Assembly: GCA_023664605.1 (NCBI GenBank) | Contig: JAMPFF010000009.1 | Coordinates: forward strand, 1-64,000 | Direction of reading: 5' to 3' | Length of the DNA: 64,000 bases | DNA from: Clostridium sp. | Lineage (GTDB): Bacteria > Bacillota > Clostridia > Lachnospirales > Lachnospiraceae | Shown: piece after piece, positions 36,313 to 45,704 of the stretch | Numbering within the stretch: the first letter of the stretch is position 1 | How the letters are laid out: each line of letters begins with the position of its first letter | The notes under the pieces: generated by a model | What the model was told of the DNA's origin: nothing | Database searches by the model: none | The model's input: the letters and a program-made list of their open reading frames with translations, nothing else | Translations under genes and position numbers: made by a program

Positions 36313-37637
36313 TAAAGGCAAACGAACCGGCAAATAAAAACCGGGCATTACAGGGAAAATACAAAGAGCTTGGCATATCCGAAACGGTATACCGTTTCGG
36401 CGAAGAAATTCTTTCCTCGCTGGCAGACCGTTTCAGGCAGATAGACGAGACAGCGGAATATAACCAGTTAAAGGTGGTTCAGGCCATGCAAAAGTGCAGG
36501 GTCAGCGAAGCCTGCCTGTCGGGTACGACGGGGTACGGATACAATGATTTGGGAAGAGATACGTTAGAGGAGGTCTATGCGCAGGTGTTCCATACCGAGG
36601 ACGCGCTGGTGCGCCCGCAGATTACCTGCGGCACGCACGCACTGGCGCTGGCGCTTCTTAGCAATCTGCGCCCGGGAGATGAACTGCTTTCTCCGGCGGG
36701 CAAGCCTTACGATACGTTGGAAGAAGTAATCGGTATCCGGGAATCGAAAGGTTCTTTAAAAGAGTACGGTATTTCGTATAGACAAGTGGATTTACTTGAG
36801 GACGGCGGTTTTGATTATGAAAATATCAGACAAGCCATCCATGATAAGACGAAGTTAGTGACGATACAGCGTTCCAAAGGCTACCAGACAAGGCCGACCT
36901 TTTCGGTATCGCAAATCGGAGAGCTGATTACGTTTGTAAAAAAGATAAAGCCGGACGTTATCTGTATGGTCGATAACTGTTACGGGGAATTTGTGGAGAC
37001 GATAGAGCCGGGAGATGTGGGCGCGGATATGACGGTAGGCTCCCTTATCAAAAATCCGGGCGGCGGCCTTGCGCCGATAGGAGGCTATATTGCGGGAACA
37101 AAAGAATGTGTGGAAAACGCCGCTTACCGTCTGACCTCTCCGGGACTCGGCAAGGAAGTCGGGGCGTCTCTTGGCGTGATGTCATCCTTTTATCAGGGAC
37201 TGTTTCTTTCACCGACCGTAACGGCAGGCGCGTTAAAGGGCGCGGTTTTTGCCGCAAATATTTATGAAAAAATCGGCTTTCCGGTGATTCCAAACGGCAC
37301 TGAGAGCAGGCACGATATTATTCAGGCGGTTACGTTTGGCAGACCGGAGGGCGTTATCGCCTTTTGCCAGGGGATTCAGGCGGCGGCATGCGTGGACAGC
37401 TATGTGACGCCGCAGCCGTGGGATATGCCGGGGTATGATTCTAAAGTTATTATGGCGGCGGGCGCATTTGTTTCCGGTTCTTCGATAGAGCTTAGCGCGG
37501 ACGGTCCGATTGCGCCGCCTTATGCGGTCTATTTTCAGGGCGGGCTGACATGGCAGCATGCGAAATTCGGCATTTTAAAATCTTTGCAGAATTTGATAGA
37601 CTGTGGGATGGTTTCTGAGGATTTTAACAGATTGTAA
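36309..37637 (+). CDS. methionine gamma-lyase/aluminum resistance family PLP protein
   Basis: 442 aa. The family (Met_gamma_lyase, once called aluminum resistance protein) is shown by CLSGTTGYGYNDLGRDTLEEV, RPQITCGTHALALAL (first 15) and IQRSKGYQTRPTF. MVDNCYGEFVE carries the PLP-binding Asp, and SLIKNPGGG contains the probable PLP lysine. Fold type I; the real substrate is not established. The ATG overlaps the miaA stop, so it is the last gene of the miaB-mutS-mutL-miaA unit. Confidence 0.88.
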   Translation: MIKANEPANKNRALQGKYKELGISETVYRFGEEILSSLADRFRQIDETAEYNQLKVVQAMQKCRVSEACLSGTTGYGYNDLGRDTLEEVYAQVFHTEDALVRPQITCGTHALALALLSNLRPGDELLSPAGKPYDTLEEVIGIRESKGSLKEYGISYRQVDLLEDGGFDYENIRQAIHDKTKLVTIQRSKGYQTRPTFSVSQIGELITFVKKIKPDVICMVDNCYGEFVETIEPGDVGADMTVGSLIKNPGGGLAPIGGYIAGTKECVENAAYRLTSPGLGKEVGASLGVMSSFYQGLFLSPTVTAGALKGAVFAANIYEKIGFPVIPNGTESRHDIIQAVTFGRPEGVIAFCQGIQAAACVDSYVTPQPWDMPGYDSKVIMAAGAFVSGSSIELSADGPIAPPYAVYFQGGLTWQHAKFGILKSLQNLIDCGMVSEDFNRL

Positions 37638-37638
37638 C

Positions 37639-37707
37639 AGTTCAGCCATGGCATTCATAGCAAGCTCCCACGGAGATATCATTAAATCCTTTCTGCATGG
37701 CTGAACT
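37639..37707 (+). repeat. long inverted repeat after the PLP gene
   Basis: AGTTCAGCCATG (37639-37650) pairs perfectly with CATGGCTGAACT (37696-37707). Inside the 45-base loop CTCC-CAC-GGAG makes a small second hairpin. It starts one base after the upstream stop. The downstream run is A-rich, not T-rich, so it is a poor intrinsic terminator. Confidence 0.75.
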
Positions 37708-37728
37708 ATTTGAAAAAATTGGGAAATT

Positions 37729-37760
37729 TTGTATACAGAAAAAAAGGATTGTGATAAAAT
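37729..37760 (+). promoter_or_regulatory. possible promoter for the radC-mreB cluster
   Basis: TTGTAT (37729-37734) and TGTGATAAAAT (37750-37760) resemble an extended -10 promoter, with GATAAA at 37753 (18-base spacer) or TAAAAT at 37755 (20). A near-copy, TTGTAT with TGTGATAAAAT, occurs at 54369-54397 with a 17-base spacer. Confidence 0.4.
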
Positions 37761-37833
37761 AATAGGATGTGAAAGTTATTTTCCTTTATCCTTTAAGCAA
37801 ACAGGAGAGAATTGCTGTCGGGAAAGAGGTTGA

Positions 37834-38541
37834 ATGAAATTAGTTAAGTATGAGAACAATGATAGTAACGCCATACAAAATCTTCCATATGAGAAATTTA
37901 TTTCCTATGGAGCGGAGACGCTGACTGACGCCGAACTGCTTGCCGTCATCCTGCGGACCGGAACGCCTCATATGAACGCGCAGGCTCTTGGCGCGGAGGT
38001 TCTTAAGGCGGCCGGAAAGTATGGCAACGGGCTTTTAGGGCTGCATCATATTCCGCTGCAGGAGTTGATGAAAGTAAACGGCATTGGGAAAGTGAAAGCG
38101 GTAAAGTTAAAAGCGCTGGCGGAAATATGCACCAGAATGGCGCAGACGAGGGCAAGGGGAAATTTGTCCTTTAGAGAGCCTTATTCGGTTGCGGATTATT
38201 ATATGGAGCGGTTTCGGCATGAAAAAGTAGAACATATTCTGCTTTTGCTGCTTGATTCGGGGCTGCATCTGTTGGAAGAGAAGATTCTTTCGACAGGCAC
38301 AGCGAACGCTTCTTTATTATCACCAAGAGAAGTCTATATCAGCGCATTCCGGTCACAGGCGGCATATATTATGCTTTTGCATAACCATCCGGGAGGCAAT
38401 CCCGCGCCGAGCGGGAATGATATCTCCATTACCGAAAGGATTGCCCAAATCGGGAAAACCATTGATATTTCCCTGATAGACCATATTATTATCGGTGATA
38501 ACAGCTATTTTAGTTTTAAGGAAAGCAAACTAATCGGCTAA
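37834..38541 (+). CDS. radC: RadC family JAB/MPN domain protein
   Basis: 235 aa. An N-terminal helix-hairpin-helix (LMKVNGIGKVKAVKLKAL) and a JAB1/MPN metalloprotease-type domain with HNHPGGNPAPSGND (about 184-197) are present. Despite the name, a DNA-repair role is unproven. It heads the mreBCD cluster, a widespread and conserved link. Confidence 0.93.
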   Translation: MKLVKYENNDSNAIQNLPYEKFISYGAETLTDAELLAVILRTGTPHMNAQALGAEVLKAAGKYGNGLLGLHHIPLQELMKVNGIGKVKAVKLKALAEICTRMAQTRARGNLSFREPYSVADYYMERFRHEKVEHILLLLLDSGLHLLEEKILSTGTANASLLSPREVYISAFRSQAAYIMLLHNHPGGNPAPSGNDISITERIAQIGKTIDISLIDHIIIGDNSYFSFKESKLIG

Positions 38542-38571
38542 AAAGCGAAATGATGAAAGGAGTAATTTACC

Positions 38572-39582
38572 TTGGCAAATAATGCATTTGGAATTGATTT
38601 GGGAACGAGCAATATCAAAATATACAATCGCGCGGATGACAGCGTTTTTGTGGAAAAGAACATGATTGCGATTGAGAACAAAAGAACGTTGTTCGCATAC
38701 GGCGATTCGGCATTTGAAATGTATGAGAAGACACCGGGCAATATCCAGATTACCTATCCGCTTAATAACGGCGTCATCGCAGACATAAAGAACATGGAGA
38801 CGCTCATAAAATATTTTATGATTGATCTGATGAAAGGCAGTATGCGTCCTGCCGATTACTATATCGCGGTTCCGTGGGATGTGACGGAAGTGGAAAAACT
38901 CGCCTTTAAAGACCTGATAAAAGATTCTGATGTGAAAGCCAAAAAGGTCATGGTCGTGGATAAGGCGGTTGCCGACGGTTTGGGGCTTGGCATCGACGTA
39001 AAGAATTCGCAGGGCGTTTTGGTGGTCAACGTCGGCTTTGATACGACGGAGATTTCTATCCTGTCGTTAGGCGGCATTGTCCTTAGCAAGCTGGTGAAGG
39101 TCGGCGGCAAGAAATTTGACGAAGCGATTAAAAATGCGGTGCGCAGGGAGTACAGCCTGATTATCGGCGGTAAGACGGCCGAAAACGTCAAAATGGCATT
39201 ACAGGAACTGGAAGCGCAAAGATGCGGTGCGGTCGTATACGGACGCGATATCGTAACGGGCCTGCCGGTAGAGCGTGAGATTCCGGTTTCTTTGGTGGAT
39301 GAGTGCATGACGGAGCATTTTAATACGATTATAGACAATATCAAAGTTATTTTAGAGCGGACGCCGCCGGAACTGGCCGCGGATATATACAGAAACGGCG
39401 TATATTTAACGGGAGGCGCGTCGCAGGTAAATAAACTGGCGCAGCTTTTAAGCAAAGGAACGGGGCTTAAGGTGAACGTTTCCGAACATCCGGTGGAAAG
39501 CGTGGCGTTAGGGCTTGCACAGATTATCAAGGACGATAATTATAAATCAGTGGCTTATGCGATAGAAGGAATGAGTAAATGA
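38572..39582 (+). CDS. mreB: rod shape-determining protein MreB
   Basis: 336 aa. It starts at TTG 38572, with AAGGAG 9 bases ahead and no usable in-frame ATG. The actin-like ATPase motifs are GIDLGTSNIKIY (about 6-17), the middle phosphate loop VVNVGFDTTEISIL and the adenosine motif VYLTGGASQ. It organises the elongation machinery. Its stop overlaps mreC by 4 bases. Confidence 0.95.
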   Translation: MANNAFGIDLGTSNIKIYNRADDSVFVEKNMIAIENKRTLFAYGDSAFEMYEKTPGNIQITYPLNNGVIADIKNMETLIKYFMIDLMKGSMRPADYYIAVPWDVTEVEKLAFKDLIKDSDVKAKKVMVVDKAVADGLGLGIDVKNSQGVLVVNVGFDTTEISILSLGGIVLSKLVKVGGKKFDEAIKNAVRREYSLIIGGKTAENVKMALQELEAQRCGAVVYGRDIVTGLPVEREIPVSLVDECMTEHFNTIIDNIKVILERTPPELAADIYRNGVYLTGGASQVNKLAQLLSKGTGLKVNVSEHPVESVALGLAQIIKDDNYKSVAYAIEGMSK

Positions 39583-40445
39583 GTCCAATTATAAAAAGAA
39601 AGGGAGAAAAATTTACTCTGCCGGGTAAGTATCTCCTTTTCATTTTAACAATTTTATGTACCGGGATGGTGCTTTTGACTTTTAATACCACAATCTTCAG
39701 CGGTCCTTTGAGTATGATAGCGGGATATACGGTCGTACCGTTTGAAGAGGGCATCAGTGCGCTCGGAAGCTTTCTTCGCAGCCGCTCGGAGGAACTTGGG
39801 CAAATCAGGGAGTTGATTGCGGAAAACGAGTCCTTAAGAGAACAGGTTGACGAACTGACAATAGAGAATACGAGATTACAGCAGGACAGATATGAACTGA
39901 CGAATCTGCGCCAGTTATATAATCTGGACTCTCAATATGACGAATACGATAAAATCGGAGCAAGAATCATCGCAAGGGATTCCGGCAACTGGTTTTATTC
40001 TTTTGTGATTAATAAAGGAGCCGACGACGGGCTTTTGGTCGATATGAACGTGATGGCGGGAAGCGGGCTTGTAGGCCGTATCGTAGATACCGGCCCTAAC
40101 TGGGCCAAAGTAAAATCCATTATCGCGGACGATTCCAATGTCAGCGCGATGGTATTATCCAGTTCCGATAATATGATTGTTACCGGAGATTTGAAATTAT
40201 ATGCGTCCGGCGTCATTTCTTTTGAACAGTTGATAGACAGCGCGGATGTGGTCGCAGAGGGCGATAAGATCGTGACTTCCAATATCAGCGACAAATACCT
40301 TCCGGGCATCCTAATCGGGTATATCAGCGCAATCGACACGGATGCCAACAATCTGACAAAATCGGGCTATATTACGCCTGCCGTGGATTTTGAACACTTA
40401 GAAGAGGTTTTAGTGATTTTAGAGCAGAAACAGACTGTGGAATAA
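39579..40445 (+). CDS. mreC: rod shape-determining protein MreC
   Basis: 288 aa. A short basic start, one membrane segment (LLFILTILCTGMVLLTF), a coiled coil (about 65-105) and the extracellular beta-barrel domain (GSGLVGRIVDTGPNWAKV, about 165-182) are in the usual order. It activates PBP2-RodA. Confidence 0.93.
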   Translation: MSPIIKRKGEKFTLPGKYLLFILTILCTGMVLLTFNTTIFSGPLSMIAGYTVVPFEEGISALGSFLRSRSEELGQIRELIAENESLREQVDELTIENTRLQQDRYELTNLRQLYNLDSQYDEYDKIGARIIARDSGNWFYSFVINKGADDGLLVDMNVMAGSGLVGRIVDTGPNWAKVKSIIADDSNVSAMVLSSSDNMIVTGDLKLYASGVISFEQLIDSADVVAEGDKIVTSNISDKYLPGILIGYISAIDTDANNLTKSGYITPAVDFEHLEEVLVILEQKQTVE

Positions 40446-40462
40446 GCAAAGGGAGAACTGCA

Positions 40463-40981
40463 TTGAGGCGTATAATAGCGACTGCGTTTTTTATTTTCAT
40501 ATGTTTTTTGCTGCAGTGTACCGTATTCAGGGCGCTTGATTTCGGCGGTATCGTACCCAATCTTTTGATTGTGCTGACGGCGTCGTTCGGGTTTATGCGG
40601 GGCGAGAAGACGGGTCTTTTAATCGGTTTTTTCAGCGGTCTGTTAATCGACATTTTTTTCGGTTCGGTCATCGGTTTTTATGCCCTGCTTTATATGTACA
40701 TCGGTTATGCCAACGGAAAGTTCAGTTCGATATTTTATCCGGAGGATATTAAGCTGCCGATTACCCTGATTTTATGCAGCGACTTTTTTTACGGCTTTGT
40801 CTGCTATGTGATTTTGTTTTTGCTGCGCGGAAGATTTGACTTTACTTATTATCTGGTACACATTATCCTGCCGGAAATGGTCTATACGGTTGTCGTGACG
40901 CTGTTTTTATATCCGATTATTCTATGGGTCAATAAGAGGCTTGAGAGTAGAGAGAAAAGGAGCGAGAAGAAGTTTGTTTGA
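40463..40981 (+). CDS. mreD: rod shape-determining protein MreD
   Basis: 172 aa beginning at TTG 40463 (GGGAGAA site). Five or so membrane helices; FIFICFLLQCTVFRAL, GLLIGFFSGLLIDIFFG and YALLYMYIGYANGK fit MreD. Sequence conservation in this family is low, so position in mreBC-x-PBP2 is important evidence. Its end overlaps the PBP2 start by 8 bases. Confidence 0.9.
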   Translation: MRRIIATAFFIFICFLLQCTVFRALDFGGIVPNLLIVLTASFGFMRGEKTGLLIGFFSGLLIDIFFGSVIGFYALLYMYIGYANGKFSSIFYPEDIKLPITLILCSDFFYGFVCYVILFLLRGRFDFTYYLVHIILPEMVYTVVVTLFLYPIILWVNKRLESREKRSEKKFV

Positions 40982-43862
40982 GGAAGTTTGGGAGCATTTA
41001 AAAGAAAATATATTCAATATGGTTACTTCCAGGCTGCTTGTTCTTCTTGTCGTGATACTCGGTCTTGGAGGGTATCTGATTTATACCATATTTCAGTTGC
41101 AGATTGTAAACGGTGAGGAATATGCCAATAACTTTCAGTTAAAGATTACCAAGGAACGTACCATCCAATCGACGAGAGGCAATATATACGCCAGAAACGG
41201 CGAACTGCTCGCCTATAACGAATTGGCTTATTCCGTGACGATTGAGGACGTTTATGAGTCCGGCAGCAAGAAAAACGCCAATTTAAACAACACCATATAC
41301 CGCTTGATTCAGTTGATTGAAAGAAACGGCGATTCCATTATCAATGATTTTAATATTGTACTGGATAACAATAATAACTATCAGTTTAATTTGGAGGGAA
41401 CGCAGCTATTGCGTTTCCTGGCGGATGTATATGGACATGCCTATATAGACGACCCGGATTTCCAGGAAAAGGAAAAGAGCGCGACGCCGGATGAGGTCAT
41501 CACGTATTTATGCGGCACATCCCGCTATGGCATCGGGAATTATGCCGACGAGGACGATAAGGATAGTTTTGAGCCGGGGCTTGGCTATACAAAAGAGGAA
41601 GTTTTAAAAATTCTGACTATCCGCTATGCCATGAGCGCAAACAGCTATCAGAAATACATCGCGACGACGGTAGCCAATAACGTTTCGGAAGAAACGGTGG
41701 CAGTCGTTATGGAAAATGCTGATGTGTTAGACGGTGTGTCGATTGCGGAGGGAACTATCCGCAAATATAACGACAGCGTCTATTTTGCACAGATTTTAGG
41801 CTATACGGGAAAAGTCTCCAACGACGAATTAAAAGCGCTGCAGGAAGAAAATCCAAGTTATGATTTGAACGATACGGTCGGAAAATCCGGTATTGAAGCG
41901 TCGATGGAAACCATATTACAGGGAACGAAAGGTTCCGAAACCGTCTATGTTGATAATGTCGGGAAAGTCATTGAAACAAAGGACAGAGTGGAACCGGTGG
42001 CGGGAGACGATATATGGCTTACGATAGACCCTGATTTACAGATTGCGTGCTATCATATTCTGGAAGAGAAAATCGCCAGTATTTTACTGGCAAAGATACA
42101 AAATGTCAAAGAATATACGCCGCCCGACCCTCCGAGCAGCACCAGTATCATTATTCCCATTTATGATGTGTATTTTGCCTGCTTTGACAATAATGTGTTA
42201 GATACCAGCCATTTTTCCTCCAGGTTTGCCGGAGAGACGGAGAGCGCTGTCTGGGAAGCTTATTTGGATAAAAAGGCCAGAGTCTATGAGCAGTTGAAAA
42301 CGGAACTGACGGATACCTGTACGCCCTATGATATGCTTTCCAAAGAGTATCAGGTGTATGAGAGTTTTATCGTCTCGATGCTTTACGATAACAATGTGAT
42401 TGTGCAAAGCGAGGTGGACAAAGAGGACGCCACCTATATTGCGTGGACAAAAGAGGAAGTTATCAGCCTGAATGAATATTTAAATTATGTAATAGCGAAA
42501 AACTGGGTGGATGTGTCCAAACTGGATATTGTTTCACAGTATTCGGATTCACAGGAAATATATGCCAAAGTAATCAGTTATATCTTTGAAAAACTGGACA
42601 GTGATGCGGACTTTGAGAAAAGAATATACCGCTATATGATTAACAATGACGAATTGACCGGCAGACAGATTTGTTCTCTTTTACTGGAACAGAATATCGT
42701 GAGCGTAGAGCCGGATGAGTTGGCAAAGTTTGAGAGAGGCGCGATATCGCCCTATAACTTTATGCTGGACAGAATCAGGCATCTGGACATTACGCCGGCG
42801 CAGCTTGCCTTGGAGCCTTATTCTGGTTCCATCGTCATTACGGATGTCAATACGGGGGATGTGCTTGCCCTTGTGTCCTATCCAAGCTATGATATTAATA
42901 AGATGGCAAACGGCGTGGATGCGGATTATTTTGCAAAATTGCGAAGCGATTTGTCGCGTCCGATGTTAAATTATGCGACGCAGCAAAGAACCGCGCCGGG
43001 TTCCACGTTTAAGATGGTCTCCGCTACGGCGGGACTGATGGAGAATGTGATTGGCACGAAGGATACCATAACCTGTACCGGCACTTATGATAAGATTACA
43101 CAGCCGCCAAGATGCTGGATTGCGGCGGGCGGCGGCGCACACGGTTCTTTAAATGTGATTGGAGGCATCCAGCATTCCTGTAACTGGTTCTTTTATGAAG
43201 TGGGTTACAGGCTTGGCATTGTCGGAAATTCCTATAACAGCGACGTAGGCTTGAAGATGCTTGGCAAATATGCCGATATGTACGGATTATCGGAAACTTC
43301 CGGTGTGGAGATAGAAGAGTATGAGCCGGAAATATCCGATTTGGACTCCGTCCGTTCCGCAATCGGACAGGGAACGAATAACTTTACGACGACCGGTCTT
43401 GCGCGATACGTTACAACTGTCGCCAATAGCGGAACATGTTATAATTTAACATTAATAGATAAAATTACGGACCATAGCGGCGATATGGTAGAAGAAAACC
43501 ATGCCGAGATCCGCAATCAGATTGATATGGATGACGCCTACTGGGATGCGATTCATCTTGGTATGCGCAGAGTGGTGGAGGGAAAAAGCTATTATTCGGA
43601 TTTGGGCGTACATGTTGCCGGTAAGACAGGTACGGCGCAGGAAAGCAATTCCCACCCGAACCATGCGCTGTTTGTCAGCTATGCGCCTTATGAAAACCCG
43701 GAAATCAGCGTGGTTGTCCGTGTAGCCAACGGCTATAATTCCGATTATGCGGCACAGATAGGAAGAGAGGTCTATAAGTACTATTACGGGCTGGCGGATG
43801 AGAGCGAAATCATTACGGGCAGCGCAGGCACGTTAGAGGGTGGCACATTCGTTGGCGATTAA
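40974..43862 (+). CDS. mrdA: elongation-specific class B penicillin-binding protein PBP2 with large insertion
   Basis: About 962 aa from TTG 40974 (AAGGAG 40957-40962); most PBP2 proteins have 600-700. One membrane helix (about 18-38) and a long pedestal come first. The transpeptidase has STFK (677-680), HSCNWF (SxN) and KTGTAQ. About 240 extra residues (near 375-614) are inserted between the first strand (IDPDLQIAC) and the GSIVITDVNTGDVLA strand of that domain. The insert is acidic, helical and has no repeats. It is likely the RodA partner, because rodA lies downstream of minE. Related gut Clostridia may carry a similar insert, which I could not check. Confidence 0.92.
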   Translation: MFEEVWEHLKENIFNMVTSRLLVLLVVILGLGGYLIYTIFQLQIVNGEEYANNFQLKITKERTIQSTRGNIYARNGELLAYNELAYSVTIEDVYESGSKKNANLNNTIYRLIQLIERNGDSIINDFNIVLDNNNNYQFNLEGTQLLRFLADVYGHAYIDDPDFQEKEKSATPDEVITYLCGTSRYGIGNYADEDDKDSFEPGLGYTKEEVLKILTIRYAMSANSYQKYIATTVANNVSEETVAVVMENADVLDGVSIAEGTIRKYNDSVYFAQILGYTGKVSNDELKALQEENPSYDLNDTVGKSGIEASMETILQGTKGSETVYVDNVGKVIETKDRVEPVAGDDIWLTIDPDLQIACYHILEEKIASILLAKIQNVKEYTPPDPPSSTSIIIPIYDVYFACFDNNVLDTSHFSSRFAGETESAVWEAYLDKKARVYEQLKTELTDTCTPYDMLSKEYQVYESFIVSMLYDNNVIVQSEVDKEDATYIAWTKEEVISLNEYLNYVIAKNWVDVSKLDIVSQYSDSQEIYAKVISYIFEKLDSDADFEKRIYRYMINNDELTGRQICSLLLEQNIVSVEPDELAKFERGAISPYNFMLDRIRHLDITPAQLALEPYSGSIVITDVNTGDVLALVSYPSYDINKMANGVDADYFAKLRSDLSRPMLNYATQQRTAPGSTFKMVSATAGLMENVIGTKDTITCTGTYDKITQPPRCWIAAGGGAHGSLNVIGGIQHSCNWFFYEVGYRLGIVGNSYNSDVGLKMLGKYADMYGLSETSGVEIEEYEPEISDLDSVRSAIGQGTNNFTTTGLARYVTTVANSGTCYNLTLIDKITDHSGDMVEENHAEIRNQIDMDDAYWDAIHLGMRRVVEGKSYYSDLGVHVAGKTGTAQESNSHPNHALFVSYAPYENPEISVVVRVANGYNSDYAAQIGREVYKYYYGLADESEIITGSAGTLEGGTFVGD

Positions 43863-43883
43863 TCAAAAGAATGGAGAGATACT

Positions 43884-44564
43884 ATGAAAAATCCGGTTAT
43901 TATCAAAAGTTTTCCGAACGGACTCTCGCTCTATCTGGACGAGACAATGGCATTTGACAGGCTGCTCGATGAGGTGGCGTTAAAATTTAAAGAGTCCGCA
44001 CGTTTTTTTCAGGATGCCAGCATGGCAATCTCTTTTGAGGGAAGAAAACTGACGCCGGAAGAGGAACGCATGGTATTGGACGTAATATCGGGAAATTCGT
44101 CTTTGAACATTGTCTGCGTGATTGATAAGGATGAAGAAGCGAACCAGAATTATGTCCGCGCCCTGCAGCAGCTTACGTTTCACCAGCAGGAGATGGAGAA
44201 TGCGGGACAGTTTTATAAGGGTACGTTAAAGGACGGACAGATTCTGGAAACGGAAAACAGCATTATTATTCTGGGCGACGTATATCCCGGCGCCTGCATT
44301 ATTTCCAGAAAGGATATCGTAGTTTTAGGGGGATTGTATGGACAGGCCTATGCGGGAGGCGGAGGCCTTGACGGACACTTTATTGTTGCGCTTGAAATGT
44401 CACCGGAAAAGTTAAAAATAGGTGAATTCAAATATAAAACTTCAGAAAAACAGAGCAAGTGGTCGATAAAACCTAAGATTCAGCCCAAAATTGCTTATGT
44501 AAAAGACGGTCGGGTTATTATGGAAGCCATTACCAAAGAATTACTGAACGCCTTGCCGGTATAG
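43884..44564 (+). CDS. minC: septum site-determining protein MinC
   Basis: 226 aa. A variable N-terminal domain (about 1-105) and the conserved C-terminal beta-helix with SIIILGDVYPGA and GGLYGQAYAGGG (about 140-165) are present. It blocks FtsZ assembly away from mid-cell when bound to MinD. Confidence 0.93.
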   Translation: MKNPVIIKSFPNGLSLYLDETMAFDRLLDEVALKFKESARFFQDASMAISFEGRKLTPEEERMVLDVISGNSSLNIVCVIDKDEEANQNYVRALQQLTFHQQEMENAGQFYKGTLKDGQILETENSIIILGDVYPGACIISRKDIVVLGGLYGQAYAGGGGLDGHFIVALEMSPEKLKIGEFKYKTSEKQSKWSIKPKIQPKIAYVKDGRVIMEAITKELLNALPV

Positions 44565-44609
44565 TGAGGATTCAGGGGACGATAACGATTCATCTGGGAG
44601 GTTTTAAAC

Positions 44610-45401
44610 ATGAGTGAAGTAATTGTCGTCACATCAGGGAAAGGCGGGGTAGGAAAGACCACTACTTCAGCAAATGTCGGCACAGGTCTTGCCGCTATGG
44701 GCAAAAAGGTTCTTTTGATTGATACGGATATCGGATTGCGCAATCTGGATGTTGTGATGGGATTGGAAAGCCGTATTGTATACAATCTTGTGGATGTGGT
44801 GGAGGGAAACTGCCGCATCAAGCAGGCGCTTGTCAGGGACAAACGGTATCCGACGCTGTTTCTTTTACCGTCAGCGCAGACAAGGGATAAGAGCGCGGTC
44901 AATCCGGCGCAGATGGTCAAAATGATAGGCCATTTAAAAGACCAGTTCGATTATATTATTCTGGATTGCCCGGCGGGCATTGAACAGGGATTCCAGAACG
45001 CTATTGCGGGAGCGGACAGGGCGCTTGTCGTAACAACGCCGGAAGTATCAGCAATCCGGGATGCAGACCGTATTATCGGCCTGTTAGAGGCCAATGAAAT
45101 ACAAAAGATAGATTTGATTATCAACAGAATCCGTTATGATATGATTCGCAGAGGCGATATGATGTCCTCTGATGATGTTGTGGATATTTTATCCCTTCCC
45201 CTTATCGGGCTTGTTCCGGATGATGAAAATGTCGTGATTGCAACGAATCAGGGAGAACCCCTGGTCGGCAGCAACACATTGGCCGGACAGGCATATCAGA
45301 ATATCTGTTACAGGGTAAACGGTAAAGAGGTTCCTTTTCTGGATTTTGAAAAAGGCATTTCTTTCTGGACTAAAATTTCCGGTATTTTTCATCGGAGTTA
45401 G
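44610..45401 (+). CDS. minD: septum site-determining ATPase MinD
   Basis: 263 aa. The deviant Walker A GKGGVGKTT (about 10-18) has the signature lysine. LIDTDIGLRNLDVVMG and DYIILDCPAGIEQG follow, and the short amphipathic C-terminus (FWTKISGIFHRS) anchors it to the membrane. GGGAGG lies ahead of the ATG. Confidence 0.97.
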   Translation: MSEVIVVTSGKGGVGKTTTSANVGTGLAAMGKKVLLIDTDIGLRNLDVVMGLESRIVYNLVDVVEGNCRIKQALVRDKRYPTLFLLPSAQTRDKSAVNPAQMVKMIGHLKDQFDYIILDCPAGIEQGFQNAIAGADRALVVTTPEVSAIRDADRIIGLLEANEIQKIDLIINRIRYDMIRRGDMMSSDDVVDILSLPLIGLVPDDENVVIATNQGEPLVGSNTLAGQAYQNICYRVNGKEVPFLDFEKGISFWTKISGIFHRS

Positions 45402-45413
45402 GGGGGAAACGGA

Positions 45414-45686
45414 TTGTTTAAGGGTATCATAAAAAGAAAAAGCTCCAGAGAAATAGCAAAGGACAGGCTGAAAATACTGCTGATTTCCGACAGGGTGAAC
45501 TGTTCGCCGGAAATGATGGAAATGATAAAAAATGACATTGCCAAGGTCATATCAAAATACATGAAAATTGATACGCAGAGTATGGAGATTCAGATTACCA
45601 AGACAAGCGGCAAGGGAAGGACGCTTAAAAATCCCACTCTATATGCCAATATTCCGATTTTGGATTTACATAGTCTGAAAAATTAG
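45414..45686 (+). CDS. minE: cell division topological specificity factor MinE
   Basis: 90 aa starting at TTG 45414 (GGGGGGAAA site, no in-frame ATG). SREIAKDRLKILLISDR is the MinD-binding and switch region. MinE presence means a Min system of the oscillating E. coli type rather than the DivIVA/MinJ type of Bacillus. Confidence 0.93.
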   Translation: MFKGIIKRKSSREIAKDRLKILLISDRVNCSPEMMEMIKNDIAKVISKYMKIDTQSMEIQITKTSGKGRTLKNPTLYANIPILDLHSLKN

Positions 45687-45704
45687 TAGAAAGGAGAATG
45701 ACGA

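Noticed and set aside
38859..39530. Minus-strand frame of 223 codons opposite mreB
   Set aside because: It is Ser/Thr/Pro-rich shadow coding of a conserved gene and has no family likeness or ribosome site.
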